Origin: Luscinia megarhynchos
Taxonomy: Eukaryota; Chordata; Aves; Passeriformes; Turdidae
Assembly: GCA_034336665.1 (NCBI GenBank)
Contig: CM067566.1
Span: 15,172,330 to 15,236,329, forward strand
Direction: 5' to 3'
Length of the DNA: 64,000 bases
Shown one piece after another: positions 14,401 through 27,930 of this stretch. The first letter of the stretch is position 1, and each line of letters opens with the position of its first letter. The notes beneath the pieces were generated by a model. It had not been told where the DNA came from, ran no database searches, and saw nothing but the letters and a program-made list of their open reading frames with translations. The translations under genes and the position numbers were made by a program.

Positions 14401-17400
14401 CTTGCAGCTAAACCAGAATTTTCCAAATCTTTAAAGATGAGACTGCATTTCCAGCTCTTATGTGTCATCTCACACAAGGAAGCCATTTATCACCAAGTTA
14501 AACTTCTGTGCAAATGCCTTTTGACTTTCACAGCCATTACCTTTTGCAGCACAGATTGTTACGTGTAATTATTATCAATTAAATAAGTAAAAATTAATTT
14601 ACATTTCTTGTAGCAATTTATATTACACAAGAAAAACTGTAACTTCCAATATTTAAGCAGTCTTGATGAATAGAAATAAACACATATTTTCAGGGTTTGA
14701 AATGGGTTGGTTTATGCTAATACACCATATGACACTTCAGAGAGATGCACCAGCACTTTCCAGACTTCTGGAATAAAGGGATCTTATTCCTTATTTTAGT
14801 GTTTCTGTGTTTGGCAATGCAGAAATCCAATATCATCTTTTGACTAATACACATATTTTACAATAGTATCTGAACAACATAATTTCTCAGCTTTTGATCA
14901 TATTTTCTAGGAAAGCATTCTCAGTAATATTATTGATCTGAAGGCCAGCTGAAGGGTTCCAAATGTCTCTCACATGCTCTGGTGAACACAAAAGATTCTT
15001 ATCAAGTGGCTGCAATGTCTAAACCATCTAAACACAGTCAGTCTGTGGCTGTATCCTGGTGACTATGTCCAGCCCAACTTTGCATGTATTCACTCACATT
15101 TGAAAAATTTGTGCATCATGTTCTCTGCATAATAGGAACCATGCCTGTGGTTCCTATAGTTAAATTGCCATTCCTGTCTGAACTAGACTCCAGAGTAGAT
15201 TATATTAAGCTCCACAACCTTCCCACTTCTAAAAATGGTAAATGAAAAAAGCAAATCTCTGAGGTCTATGAAGTGACATCATTCTTTCTTCCCTCTCCTG
15301 GCTGCAGATTCGTAAGCACCCAGATTTTTGTTTTCATAGCTTTCTGAAACAATTCTCTTTTTCCAAATCTATTTCAACACACGGCCCCATGTGTCAATTA
15401 TCCTTTCCCCTTCTGATATTTGGTTCAGCAGATGGTGCAAATGAACTGGCATATACAGTATTTGGTTAATCCTGTGCTCCACTGAATTGCTGTTTTGAGA
15501 CTAATGCAGATATTTTTATTATTGTGAATTGTCTGCATTATGTCCTTGCCTATATTGTTTGATTTATCTTGTTCTTCCTGAATGGGTTCAATCTGGGAGG
15601 TGCTGCTGAAGAATCATATAACTTGAAGTGTTCTTTAGTTAACTCCAATGAAAGGTGGAAGCTCTTGCTAAGAAATTTCCTGAAGTCTGTGAAATGGCAC
15701 AGGGTATAAAGCACAGCCAGAGACAGAGATTTCCAATCATTAAAAACATTCTGAGATTGAATGGGAAGAGCATGAAATCAACTGATCAAGAAGTGAGGAT
15801 AAATTGGTCTGCAGGCATCACTGACCAGTAAAGGTTTAGTAGGAATATGCTCTTTCAGATCACTTGTTTTTAAACTTTAACTAGTTTTGCAGATGGCAAA
15901 GGAACCCTAGTTTGGGTATTCTGGGATGTGCACCATGAAATGAGCATTTAGGGTGTGGAGAACATAAAAAATTATGGCGATGTTTTTATGTTCTATAAGT
16001 GTGCCCCAGTGTCCCCAACCCTTCAGATTAATCTGAGGCTAAGCAGAGAAATGAGTTAAACTTTTCTTCTGAAAAGACTGCAAGTGCTTGTATCCAACCT
16101 GTCATCGAATGGTCCATCATATGTTGAATAAATTGCTACTTGGGAAAAACCTTAATTCAGAGATGTTAGTACTCATAGACTGTTTTCTCCTCCTTCTCCC
16201 CCTCTCCTGGAAAGCAAGGCCAAAAAACTTGTGTGGAAAGTTTAGGAAGGGGCAGGATCCAAAGGACACTGCACTAAGGCTGCTGTTTCTTAGGTGGCAA
16301 TGCCAGCTAAAGCAGCACCATGCTGTCTCACTGCTGTGCAAGCACTGCTGGTTGTGTGGCTGTACAGCAAAACAGCTGGGGGAAGAGATCTGTCCAAGAA
16401 ATAACTGAGGAAATAGGCAGCATGTGGGCAGAAATGTGTGGCTGAAACTGGTGATGTGGGACCAATGCTGCTCAAGAAACTGCACAGACAGACAAACCAG
16501 ATGTGGGTTTCTGAAGTGCATTGGAGAAAGTTTTCTGCTTGGTGATAGACAAAGGCATTTTCAGGATTGTGTTCTGAGGCAGATTCTTGCTGGCTTCTTT
16601 AAGGAAAGCTATCTTGTTTTAGCTCTCATTACTGCTGACTGTCTCAGCTCCCCAGAAAGGGTCATTCTGGCACAGGGGATGATACTACTGTGGAGGCTCA
16701 TGGCTCTCAGGCACAGAGTTGGACCAGCTCTTGGGGATCACCCTTACACATCTGTGAGCAAGATGACATAACAGCTGGGTACCAAATCTCTTTGGCCAGT
16801 AGCCAAGAGAGATGACAATAGAAAAAACTACATTTAGTTCTAGATTATATTTAAATTACTTTTTATCTGTGTATGACTCTTCTGTTTTTTTCCAGTAGCC
16901 AAGTATGGTGAAGAGAAGAAAGTGGTGTTTAGAAGAATCCTTCTCCTGATGGAAATACAAAGAATGGTCATTCAACTGTCAGGCTCAGCCAATGCATTTC
17001 TGCCTATTGTTATTGAAGCTGTGCTCTGATCCTGGCAGAGTAGCAACACTGGGTATTCACTTTCATCTAGGGTTTGGTATTAGGGTACCAGGTAAAGTGC
17101 TAGGAACATGCAAAAATACCGTGGTGGTTCAGCCATTTAAGATTCAAGAGAGCATATGAGACTATTCCCTGAGCTTTGATACTCTACAAGCTTGTATTCT
17201 GTATTCAGAATTTAACACACCACTGGGTTCCTGCCAGGATAGAAAGAGGCTGCACCTGGGCACAAATAAGGTTAAATCTTTAATTTTTGTGGTTTTACTT
17301 TTCATGCTGAAGGTTTGTAACCTCAGGTGTCTGTCCCCTCTACTTGTTGAGTACCAAGAAGGCAAATTGAAACAGGCTGGCCGTGGGTGGAGCACGGGCA

Positions 17401-20400
17401 GATCTGAGGACACACAAGATTCTCTCCCAGTCCCTGGGTTTTACTGCACAATGCTGCATCCAGTCTGGAGAGGATCAATCCCTGTGCCAGTACCACTGCC
17501 CAGTGGGGAAACAGGTTTGCACAGCCCCTGATGTCTGGCAGAGGAAAGTCCATCTTCTGGGATTGACCGTGCCCAAAGACTCCTGGGGGAATTCCTGGAA
17601 ACTTTCCTAATGAAAAAAGGCCAGGCTGTGTGCCAGGGCAGGATTCCACCCCTACTGAGCACTGAGGCCACGGTGCAGTCTCACTCCACCTGCACAGCAG
17701 GACCCTCAGCCAAGAAGGCCACTGTGTTTGTTACAAGATGTGAAAGGGGTCTAATTCAAACATTCAGAGAAGAAACTAAATTACAAATATGCCCTGCCAT
17801 TTTATTTGGGAAGATCAAGCAGCACTCTCTGCTGCTCACAAAAGAAAAAAATACATAGAAACATTGCATGGTCTCTAGGCAAGGGTTTGAGCCACCTAAC
17901 AGCCTAGCTGCAAGAAGAAGCACTATCTTTTCCCCCTCTTATTGACTACAAAATAGCCCAAGGTCACCAATAAGCAAAATGAAGGCTCAAAATACCAACT
18001 CCATGTGCAGGCTTGAAACAAAAGTTAAAATTATATCAAATCAACAATTACTCATTCTCATGGTGTTCCACCTGCCCTCATTAGGTTATAAAGAGCAAAT
18101 GTCAGAGATAACATTCAGGAAAAAGGTGTTCTTCTGATAAGGAAAACAGCTTTGTAGCAGTTCCTTTGGGGGGAAATAAATGGTCTTCCTTCCCTCCTTT
18201 TGAAAACAGACCAGCTGATCTATTACCAGATTTGTACAAAGTTTCACACAACAGTGTCCTTAAATTGCTGTGACTTGGTAAAAAATAAGTCATAAGGTCC
18301 CAAGATTATTAACTCAATGATTTCCAGATAAAACTTGCAGTTTGCATGTACAAATATCTTCTTCCTAATTGCTAGTTCTGCAAACTCCTTCTTGGAGTTT
18401 GAAAATCAAGCCATGTTCCTTCTGTTTCATGTATTAACACTGCACTTGGCCCTTAACAGCTCTGCTGTAAAACGTGACTCAGAAAGGAAGAGCCCCTCTA
18501 ATCTGTGAGAGCTGCCTGACTTTGCAGCACGAACAGAAGACTTCAAAGGTAAATTCTTACTTTACTCAGACAGACACTCAAAGACCAGAGGTATTCAAGA
18601 AGGACCTGTTAATTTGATTTTATTTTTTTCATATTTTAGCCTTATTTTGTGCACTCAGGTACACATTTCCAAGTGTTACAGGTTCTCCATGGCATTCAGG
18701 AGTTGTGCTCACATCCTGGACTGTGTTCTGAGGGACACATTCTGATCAGCTGGTCACTCTGCTGCTTGGCTGCCACAGTCCAGGCAGCAGCCCTCTTCCA
18801 GAAAGACAAGCTTCTTTCACTCCTAGAACTGTATGTGAGAGTGGAGTAAAAAGAGACTGCCATTTCCTCTGCTAGCTGACAGGGAAAATTGTTATTGCCT
18901 ACTGTGATCCAAGTACACAGGAGAACAGTAGCTGCATTCTCCTGTGACAGAAATAACAGATACGCACAAGCATGTGTTTCTGTTAATACAGAAGAAATAG
19001 CCTAATGAAATGGTGATAATGGTATCAGGAAAAAAAATTAAGAGAGCTGGTCTTAAAGCTCATTCTTGGTCTGTGACCTCAGTTGTAGCTCTAAATCAAA
19101 TACCAGAAAAAAGTACCAAAGTACCTACATTTAAGGATTCAACTCCAGGAGTGTGAGCCACAAAATTCCTGTGTTTCATCTGCCTTGGTTGAGGTGAGCC
19201 TGGTACATACTCAAACAATTCAGAATTCAAAAAGCATCATGTTTAAGACTGTTAAGACATAGCAACCCTAGTAAATGAAATGTGAGGCCAACTGGCAGAC
19301 TGTCCTACCTTTGTAAAGTTAAGCCTCCTTATGCACCAAGACAGGAGACTACATACAAATTTCCTTCCAGCAATGGACTGACTATCATGCCAATTCCTGA
19401 ACTGTGCCCAGGAATTCTTTGAGAGTTAGCAAAGTAGGCAGGAAGAACGCTGAAAGAGTATAGACAGTGCATTCAGATACACTTGATGCTGTTTAATATA
19501 AAAAGATGAAATATAAATATAAAAAGGTAAATGAGCCTTTTCAATGAGTCTGACAGACGTGGATGGCTTAAGCACACAGAAGTGCAAGTTGTGTATACAG
19601 AAGAGCAAACACTAGCATGTTCACCTCAACCTGCTGTTCAGTCACTCTTCAGTTAAAAACAAAGAATCCTGAGAACAGACTGGAGAAGGTAAGTCCTTGT
19701 TTCATTCAGCCAGGCTCTTCAGCAGCTGAAATAATCTGGCTCCTTTTTGACCCATGGAGCCATGCCCTCCTGGTGGCACTGTGGCCCTGCTTCAATAAGT
19801 TGCTCACAGCACCCACTGGTTTTTTTAGCCTGTTCTTGGTGTATGTGCACACGAGGCTTTCAACTCCCTCAGGTTAAGTGGGATGTTGACCCATGTGTCA
19901 AGACTTTGGGGCAAGGGTTCTGGAATACCAGATAAAGCCAGGCATCTGCTCCCACCTCCCATGCTTTGCTATACAAATAAACAATACAGTGGCTGGCTGA
20001 AGCCAGGATGGCACAGATGCCTGTGGTGCCCCAAGCAAGGAAATCTAAAAAGATAAGCCTCTAGCTGAAGGCTGCAGTGAAGCCACTATGTCTGACTGTG
20101 GCTTTATGTCCTTCTAAGCATCCTCAGCTCCCCAGCTGTGCAATGGATAGAATGGCTTCTACAACGATATTGCTAGAATAAAATAAAATAAAAATGCAAA
20201 ACCATCAGATACTATGATGATGGGAGTCCAGGTAGATCTAGATTTTCAGAGTCCACAGAAAATGAGAATGCATAACAAAATTCATTATGTGAAATGGTTT
20301 TACTATGCTAGAACTTTCAGGCACATTTTCAATGATGACATGGACATATACTTTAGTAAATATACACAGATGAACTTTTTCCCCCTCTCCATAATTATTT

Positions 20401-23400
20401 CTATTTTATAATAGTGGCAAGAGGCTGCAGGCAATGCATTTTCTTGTATTTTTGGATGGCTAAAGTAATCTGGTTTTCCTAATACTATGCTATTTATTCA
20501 AGGTGTTTAAGACTGATAACCAGGCACAGATGCACTCTCTAGACTTTCCCATTGCTGCAGTAACACACTGCCTAAAATGGCCAACAAATATAGGGGTGGG
20601 TTTTTTTTCAACTAAATTGAGGAAAACACAAAATTTTATATTCATATAAAAAATCTATATGATAAGCAAAACCCCAAAATAGTCATCACAGATTAACCCC
20701 TTCAGGGGTTCAGTTTAAGTTTTTTGAGTGCTCCTGAGTGGGAAGTTGAATTGTTCATCACTAAAAGTGTTTACTGCACAATCACAATTCCTGTGATATT
20801 CTAGATTCATACAACCTTATTTATTAAAACACAGAAAGCTGAATGTCATTAAATGGAAGATTCTAACATCCCTTTGAAGATAGGAATAAAATAGCTAATG
20901 AGAGCTGCCCATACTGCCTTATTCCTAAGGCACAGACTATCTTTAAGCTAGATTGCAGTGTTTTCACCTTTGTATACATCACCTTCCATGATTACACATA
21001 TAGGTGAATAGCTTTTTGGACTGTATCTATAACTGACCTCAGACACTGTTTCAAGAACTTGATTCCAGCCTTACTAGCATGAAGCTGAGTAAAGATAAAC
21101 TGCATTAATTATTTAGAAAAGCATGTTTATGTACCTAAAAGAAATGAGCATGAGCAAAATGTAAGCAGATCACCTTTTAAAAGCTTTACCATAGCAAGCT
21201 TGAGAAAATTAAATGCATATACTTCTTTAGGTTTTCACCTGTTTTGACCTGATTTTTTTTATAACTTGGTATAATTCCACTGAAATCAACAACCCTCTTG
21301 CAGCTGATATCCTTTGAAGTTATTTCTAATCTAATTTTTGTTCAGAAAGAAACTAAGCAAAAAAAAGAATGAAACTTTGAACAATGAAATCAAACACTAG
21401 AAGTTAAAAATGCAAGCTCCCTTTAGGTTTGCTTGAGAATATAAATTAGGGGTAAAAGCTGGCATGATACATCCATCTTGAATATACTAAGCAATCACAG
21501 CTTCTACTTACACAAAGGTATTATCAAGGACCAGTAACAGCCTTCATAGCAGGTATCAAAAAAAGCTGCTTTCCTCTTTAATTTCACTTAAATTAAAAGG
21601 TGAGGAAAAAGCCTAAAATATCATTCCAAACCAATCAGCATTAAAAAAAATATGTTTTATATTATGAACCTTTCAATGATTTCTCTGGTATTCTTTGCTC
21701 TTTAAGGAAGTGGTCTTCAGCAGAATTTGATGCAAGAAATGTGGGAGCACAGTGTGAGCAGAAAAGGGAGAGCCCCTCCATAGACAGCATCCTTCTCAAA
21801 TCCCCTGGGGGGCTACAGAGCTTTTATGTGGGTAGATTTGGTTTCTGCTGTTTCCTCTTGCTTCATGTATTTATAATTTCTGCTCTAGTAGTCAATGAAA
21901 AAGACAATTCTTGAAGCCTCTGTGATGGGTTTTTTGGTCTATGAGGAAGGCAGTCTTTCCCCTCTAAACAGGGTTTGCACTCAGAGGAGCACTGAGAAAT
22001 GCTTTGACTGGGCCCTGTGTTCTCAGCAGAACTGGGCTGATGAGCAGAGGCTTTGGAGCAAGCCTTGGAGGTCAGACCATGACAGTGTCCACGTGTGCTT
22101 TGCTGCTGTGATTAATCTGATGGTGTTCATACCTTGTATTTCTCAAGGTAAGGAAATATGTAACTACCACAGGAGAGGATTTGCACCCACTTATGTCACT
22201 CTGGAGAAAGATCACTGCTTTCCAAGATGTTGTTCCAGTTTGTATATGTGTGTGATTGAACGTAGAACTTTTCCCTATCATTTATTATAGCAACAGAAAG
22301 CTTATTTAGGTAGTAAAGTGACCCACAGTAGGAATCTAAATATTAGAATAAGACTATAGGAATTAACCTGTCCTTAAATAAAACTAGTAAGAATTCAAAG
22401 GAACTGAGAAATAAAGAGACTGATGGTCTTCATAATACAATTAGGCACCAAGAAGATGCCCAAAAGAAACAAAAAATGTCATGAATATATTTGGTGATAA
22501 CATTGAAAGACTTCAAGAATATACATTTTGTTCTGAATCATTAGTCGTTCTCCTTACACTGTTAACTATCATAAAGAGCAAGCTGTATTTCATATTCTGG
22601 TTTTTACTGCAATTGTTTTAGTATAATTACTTAACTTTTAAAATTACATTGTTCAAGAGCACTTAGCAATAGAATATATGATATACTGTCCTTTGTATGG
22701 CTGAAAATCTCATCTCACACACTGCTAAAGAAAATCAGTAAGGTATCCAAGGATTCACTAGAATGCCACCATGATATTGGGATAGTTATAAAATGCAGAC
22801 TTGCTATGAAATAGGCTATAATATTTCAAATTATACCATAGCTCTAGTACACCTCATCAAAAGTTAATCAGTGAAAAGGTCTGGTGTAGTGTTTAGAAGA
22901 TGGAAATTTACTTTCTTCCTTTGCATATCACTATTAAAAGATTATTCCCTTTTTTATTTTGTTACTTGGATTGGAATGTCTCTAGAAAGAAACCTCTGCT
23001 GTCTTGTAGACATGGGACCTACATTCCATTGTGGTATGCAGCAGTAATACTGAAAAGCTAAACTAGTAAAGTACCAGAATGAGACAAGGTCTACTGCAGA
23101 GTACTGTGATCTTTGCCTAATCACCAACATAATATTGTTTAGACAAAATGATGTTGCATGTGTTTTCTTTGAAGGTTTTGATCCAGCATGACTGAGTCCA
23201 ATCCTGCTTTATAAATGAAATGCTATGAAATCTTAGCTAGGGAATACAGCTGTGGAGTTTTTTTTTCCATGTGACTCATACTTACGTTATGTAAAACCAT
23301 CTTATCATGGATAGAAATGGTGCACAGTCCTTTAATTAAATCAGCTCTAAGTTTTGCCTGAATGATTAATAAAATGAGAAAATTCTCTGTCTTGCTATGA

Positions 23401-24752
23401 AAGCTCTATTTTTTGTATTCCTCCATTCTTTTCTATGCTTAAAGTCTTTCTTCAAATCAGATCCCCAAGTTGATATTTGTTCCTTTGGGCTCACCTTAGA
23501 ACTATAATCTGTGGTTAATCAAGCTAATTTTCTTTTGTCACAAAATTTGAAAAGAAAAGAAAAACAAAAAAGCAATAAAAATAACCATTTGTTGTTGCTG
23601 TTCATGAAGCGTGACATTTTCATGGCTAAAACTGCCTGAAGGAATAGAGAAATTAATTTCAATGAATTGGATTTTATGTGCGTAAAATACCTCGGAACAA
23701 ATAAAAACTATGAGATGACATTTGGATCAAAGGAGATATACCCATTGACTCTAATGGATGCTGAACTGGATCCTTGATTAACAAACTTCCCTATTATGAG
23801 TAATTGTGAGGCAGCAACACCAAGTAGAAAAGGTAACAAGGCACAAGGTTAAGGAAGCAATTCAGAGTAGGCAGGAATATTTAACACAGCACAGTTTTCT
23901 AGCTGTGCAGAATGCAGCCCCAGAAATGACACAGTTCTTGGGTCAGGTCTCAATGCCCTCTGCCCCCTGTGCTCACAAGCTTTATGTGGGCATCAGTACA
24001 GGTTTGGTTCAGCACCTCTGCTCATTAGTGCTGCCTATAAATTCTCCACATTACATCCCATGGGTCTACCTGAAGCAGGGTAAATGCAAAATCATGGGCT
24101 TCCATTTATGAATTTGATACATCTGTTGATATTCCCCTTCAGTATCAATAGAAGGCATGCTTAGAAATCAAAAGGAATGCACAGATCTCCATTCATGATG
24201 GACAGTAATATTCATCTACGTGTGCATACAGCAAGGAAATGTTTTACTGAAGCTTTCTAGGAGGAGAGTAAAGACAATTAATTCCAAAGTTAGTGAACAG
24301 TATGGTTCACAGGATACCTACAGAAATGGGTGTTCCATTTATAGAGATAAATATGTGTATACAGATAGAATTTTCTTTTTCACTCAGAAATGCCAAAAGT
24401 CAACCTTTTCTCTTTATGCTTATATTGTTTTCAATTCAAGTTTTGTAAATTATGGCAGTCTGTTCTGAGCAAGTGCCTACTCTAAAATCTATAGTTGAAA
24501 GTCAGTGGTCACTCTAATGAACACATTTAAAAGAGTGAGAAACAATAATAGGTCAGACACAATCAGTATAATGGTCCAGATCCAGAAGAATAAAAGGGAA
24601 ATTTACAGCTTTATGGAATCCTACTTAATCTGTAGGAATCCCCAGCATTTTCTTGTCTTTTTCTATCAATGCTGGCAAATGTGGAGATGAGGTCCAGCTT
24701 TGACAGGAGCCATCTGATACGAATCCATGCTGCTGCTCTGTTCTCTGCCCAG

Positions 24753-24769
24753 CCCAAGTGGCACTTGGG
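24753..24769. repeat. 17-bp inverted repeat, paired NK2-like sites
   Basis: CCCAAGTG and CACTTGGG are exact 8-bp inverted arms separated by one G. CAAGTG/CACTTG is the core of NK2-class homeodomain sites and also fits an E-box-like hexamer. Binding is inference; the symmetry is seen. Confidence 0.6.
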
Positions 24770-27768
24770 GAGCTATTAAGGATGGTCATAATTTAGCTGA
24801 AAAGAGTTAGATTAGTTCTGTCATCAGATCAGTCACCTGACCTGGCTCCAACAGTGCTTGCACCAGTACCAGGGAGGTGACCACAAGACAAATTTAGCTT
24901 TCTGTGTGCCAGTCTCTAATCCAGACTAACAGTCTCTGAACTGTTTTACTGCTTAGAGTCAGATTTCGGTATTTACAGGTTCTATTGTGTATATCAAATG
25001 GAAAGACTGCAGAGAGAGATTAAAATAGAATATAAGTGGAAGTGAATGGACAGAATAAAGTGACAAAGTGGGTAGGTATCCTTCATAAAACAAGGATCAG
25101 GGCATCACACAAGATAGGTAAAGGCTTTTCAGAAACATCCTAGAAGTAGGATCAAAGCCCAAGGAAAACCCTTTATTGGAAAGTAAAATTTTAGCTTGAG
25201 ATGCATCAAAGAAAATCTCTCTAACAGAGATGGGTAAACAGTAATGCTGTTTTACCATACAAAGAGTGGCAGGGGAAGGGAAGGGGATAAGACCAGTAAA
25301 GTCAACTTTGTATAGAAAATTACTTTACAAGATTATATGAGCTATCTGCTTTTGATATCACAATAGACAGACTCATGAAGTTATCTTCACAAAGATTAAA
25401 AACATGAATGGGTAGGCTACAGGATTCCCTTTCCAGATGAATAACAGACCTTAAGGTTGCTATAATCTTTCCACAATAAATATTTTAAGTTCTAAAACAA
25501 CTCCTTCCAAGAACAAAGGTTTGAACCACCAGCTTTGCATTAAAGCCTATTCCTTGACTGCTTCGGAGCACTCACTCCTCCCTGCATAACAATTCATACC
25601 AAATACTGATGGATATTCAATATTAAACAACTAATTAAAATTTTTTGCTGCTTTCATTGCTTTGAACAAGAAGCTGGTTTGGGCATTTTCAGGTCTTCAT
25701 ATAAATTGTACCTCTGCAGGTCTCATTCCTAAACTTAATTAATAGTTATTATTATTTATGACTGTACTGCATACTAGTCCAAATTAGTCTTCTTAAAAGA
25801 GAGCCTGTGGCTGTGTTCTTGGATTTTTTAAAATCTTTTTTCTTTTCTGAAGTAACATTATTAGTTCGAATCTTGTATCTTGTTTTTATATGACTAGTGC
25901 TTTGTCTTTGTCTTTCTTTTTCTCCCTTTTACCCTTCTGACATTTTTAATTTTAAACTGCTCCAACCTAACTTCATTCTGATTTCTTACTCATGGATGCT
26001 TCAAGGACTCACATTACTGATTATCATCCTTCCATTCTCATTAGTCCAGACCTTAATTTTATTTCAAAGGTCATATGGTCTGTATGTCCAGTGAGCACAG
26101 TAACTGGCTTGTGTTCATACACACACATCTTTCTCCTGAACTGTCACTCATGAGCCTGGTAGTGCTCTTTGTGTGAAAACTGGCCATTTCCACTTCTAGA
26201 ATGCTGGTAAAATCTGCCATTTCTCCTGAAATCCCAATTTGTATTCTGATGTCTGTTGTCTCTTGTTCTTTGTTCCCATTGCACCCTTTTCACAGGCTTC
26301 TGAAATTTCTGGTGTTCACAGACACTAAAATCTGTTTCTGAGCTATTAGGAGCAGAAGAGGACACTACTGCACCAGCTCACTATACTCTCCAGTCTGGTT
26401 TAGAATTGCCATCTGATTTTTTTAAATGCTATTGCATTTGCTCCACTTTTTTTGTTTCTTATGTGCTGCAATTTTCCCATTTGTTTTAGCAAAATACTTA
26501 AGAATCAAGAGATGAAAAACACACCAGTATTATTTCTAACATTATCAATATTATCTTTCCAATCCATGTCCATGTTACTTCAGATTCTGTTTTTGCTTTA
26601 GAAAATTTCTAAGTTGGTGCTTAATTCTCTATCTGCCCTATCTTCTGCAACTTCCCCATCCCTGTTCTCTCTGATATTTCAAGCTTATGATGAATTAACT
26701 CCTGATATAAGGATTCTGTGATGTTCTGTCTTTATTAAAAAAGTGAAAAGCTAACATTTGACTGTATGAGCTTTTGCAAATACATTTCTTCTCATTTACT
26801 ATTCTAAAAGTAACATATAACACTATCCCTAAAGCGTTAGATGCATGAAAGAGGGGAACAGAAACCACTCTGATCACTACTAAAATAAATGCTAAGAAAT
26901 TACATTACCAGAAAACCTTGGCAGGATCAGCTAATTATAGTTGGCACAGATAGATTATGGATAGCCAGCTACAGTAATCTGAACCCTTCTGTGAGAATCC
27001 TCTGGTTTTGGCTGTATTTTCCTGTGGAGAGCTACCCCAAGATCAATTGGTTTAGATTGAAAAATTCCATTATTTACAGGAATTAAGACTACAAAATGTT
27101 GTGTCTGCTTTCATCATCTATAGCACAGAGCTCCTTTAAAATTTTGGCAGCTTTCATTTGAAAGTCACCAAAATGATTAAATGATCTAAATCCCCTCCTT
27201 TTGAGTGCCTCCTTAGAGCCCTTAATAGAACTTCTCGTTCACATCCAGTAGGATAGAGCATCATTTCTCTAGCACCCCCCATTCAATGCACAGCACAAAG
27301 CTAATGAAGTTCCTTTGTGTAGGGCTTCACTTGCAGCTACTGAAGACATGGAAGTGTGGCAGAAGCAGGGGACTGGAGAACAAGAAAGGATAGGGTACCC
27401 CAGTGCTGCTTTAACAAACTGCCCCTGTTCCCAAGCTTCACTGTGATACTCAGTCATGGAAAAAGAATTTTCACTAGTGTGTTTCCAGAAACACCATCTT
27501 CTTTTTCAGATTTATAGCCAGCTTTGGACAACAGACTGCATCCAATAGCAGTTATTTTGTTGTTAGTATACGGGGCAGGATGAAATCCCAAGTGCTCTAC
27601 AAAATCAGGCCTTTGCTTTCTCAGAAAGGGCACTTCCCCTTAGCTGTCCCCTCAGACTGCCCCAGTGCTCATCCCTGTGCCCTAATCCCACATGTGTGTG
27701 CTGGAATGACACCTCCTTAGCTGGCAGCAGCCATGCAGCCATTAATGTTTGCAGCTGAGATGAAATCA

Positions 27769-27930
27769 GTCATTCTGGTTGGGAAACACTTCTAAGGTCA
27801 CTGAGTCCAACCACTGAGCCCAGCACTGCAAGGCTGCCACTAATCCATGTCCCCAAGTGCCACCTCCACAGGTCTTTTAAATAAAGAATTCAGGAACTGG
27901 GACTCCACCACTTCCCTGGGCAGCAGAATG
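27769..27930 (-). mobile_element. CR1 LINE remnant, 3' end
   Basis: On + the sequence reads like the reverse complement of the avian CR1 3' end: TCATTCTGGTTGGGAAAC, then TCACTGAGTCCAACC, GTCCCCAAGTGCCACC, TCTTTTAAAT and CTCCACCACTTCCCTGGGC. These are the usual landmarks in the right order. The copy is short, 5'-truncated and moderately diverged. It carries no coding capacity. Confidence 0.9.

Noticed and set aside
14376..14410. Strong-looking + splice acceptor (T17 CTTGCAG)
   Set aside because: No coding-like sequence or donor follows on +, and the recognised gene runs on the minus strand.
25860..25880. tRNA B-box-like AGTTCGAATCT
   Set aside because: There is no A box or cloverleaf around it.
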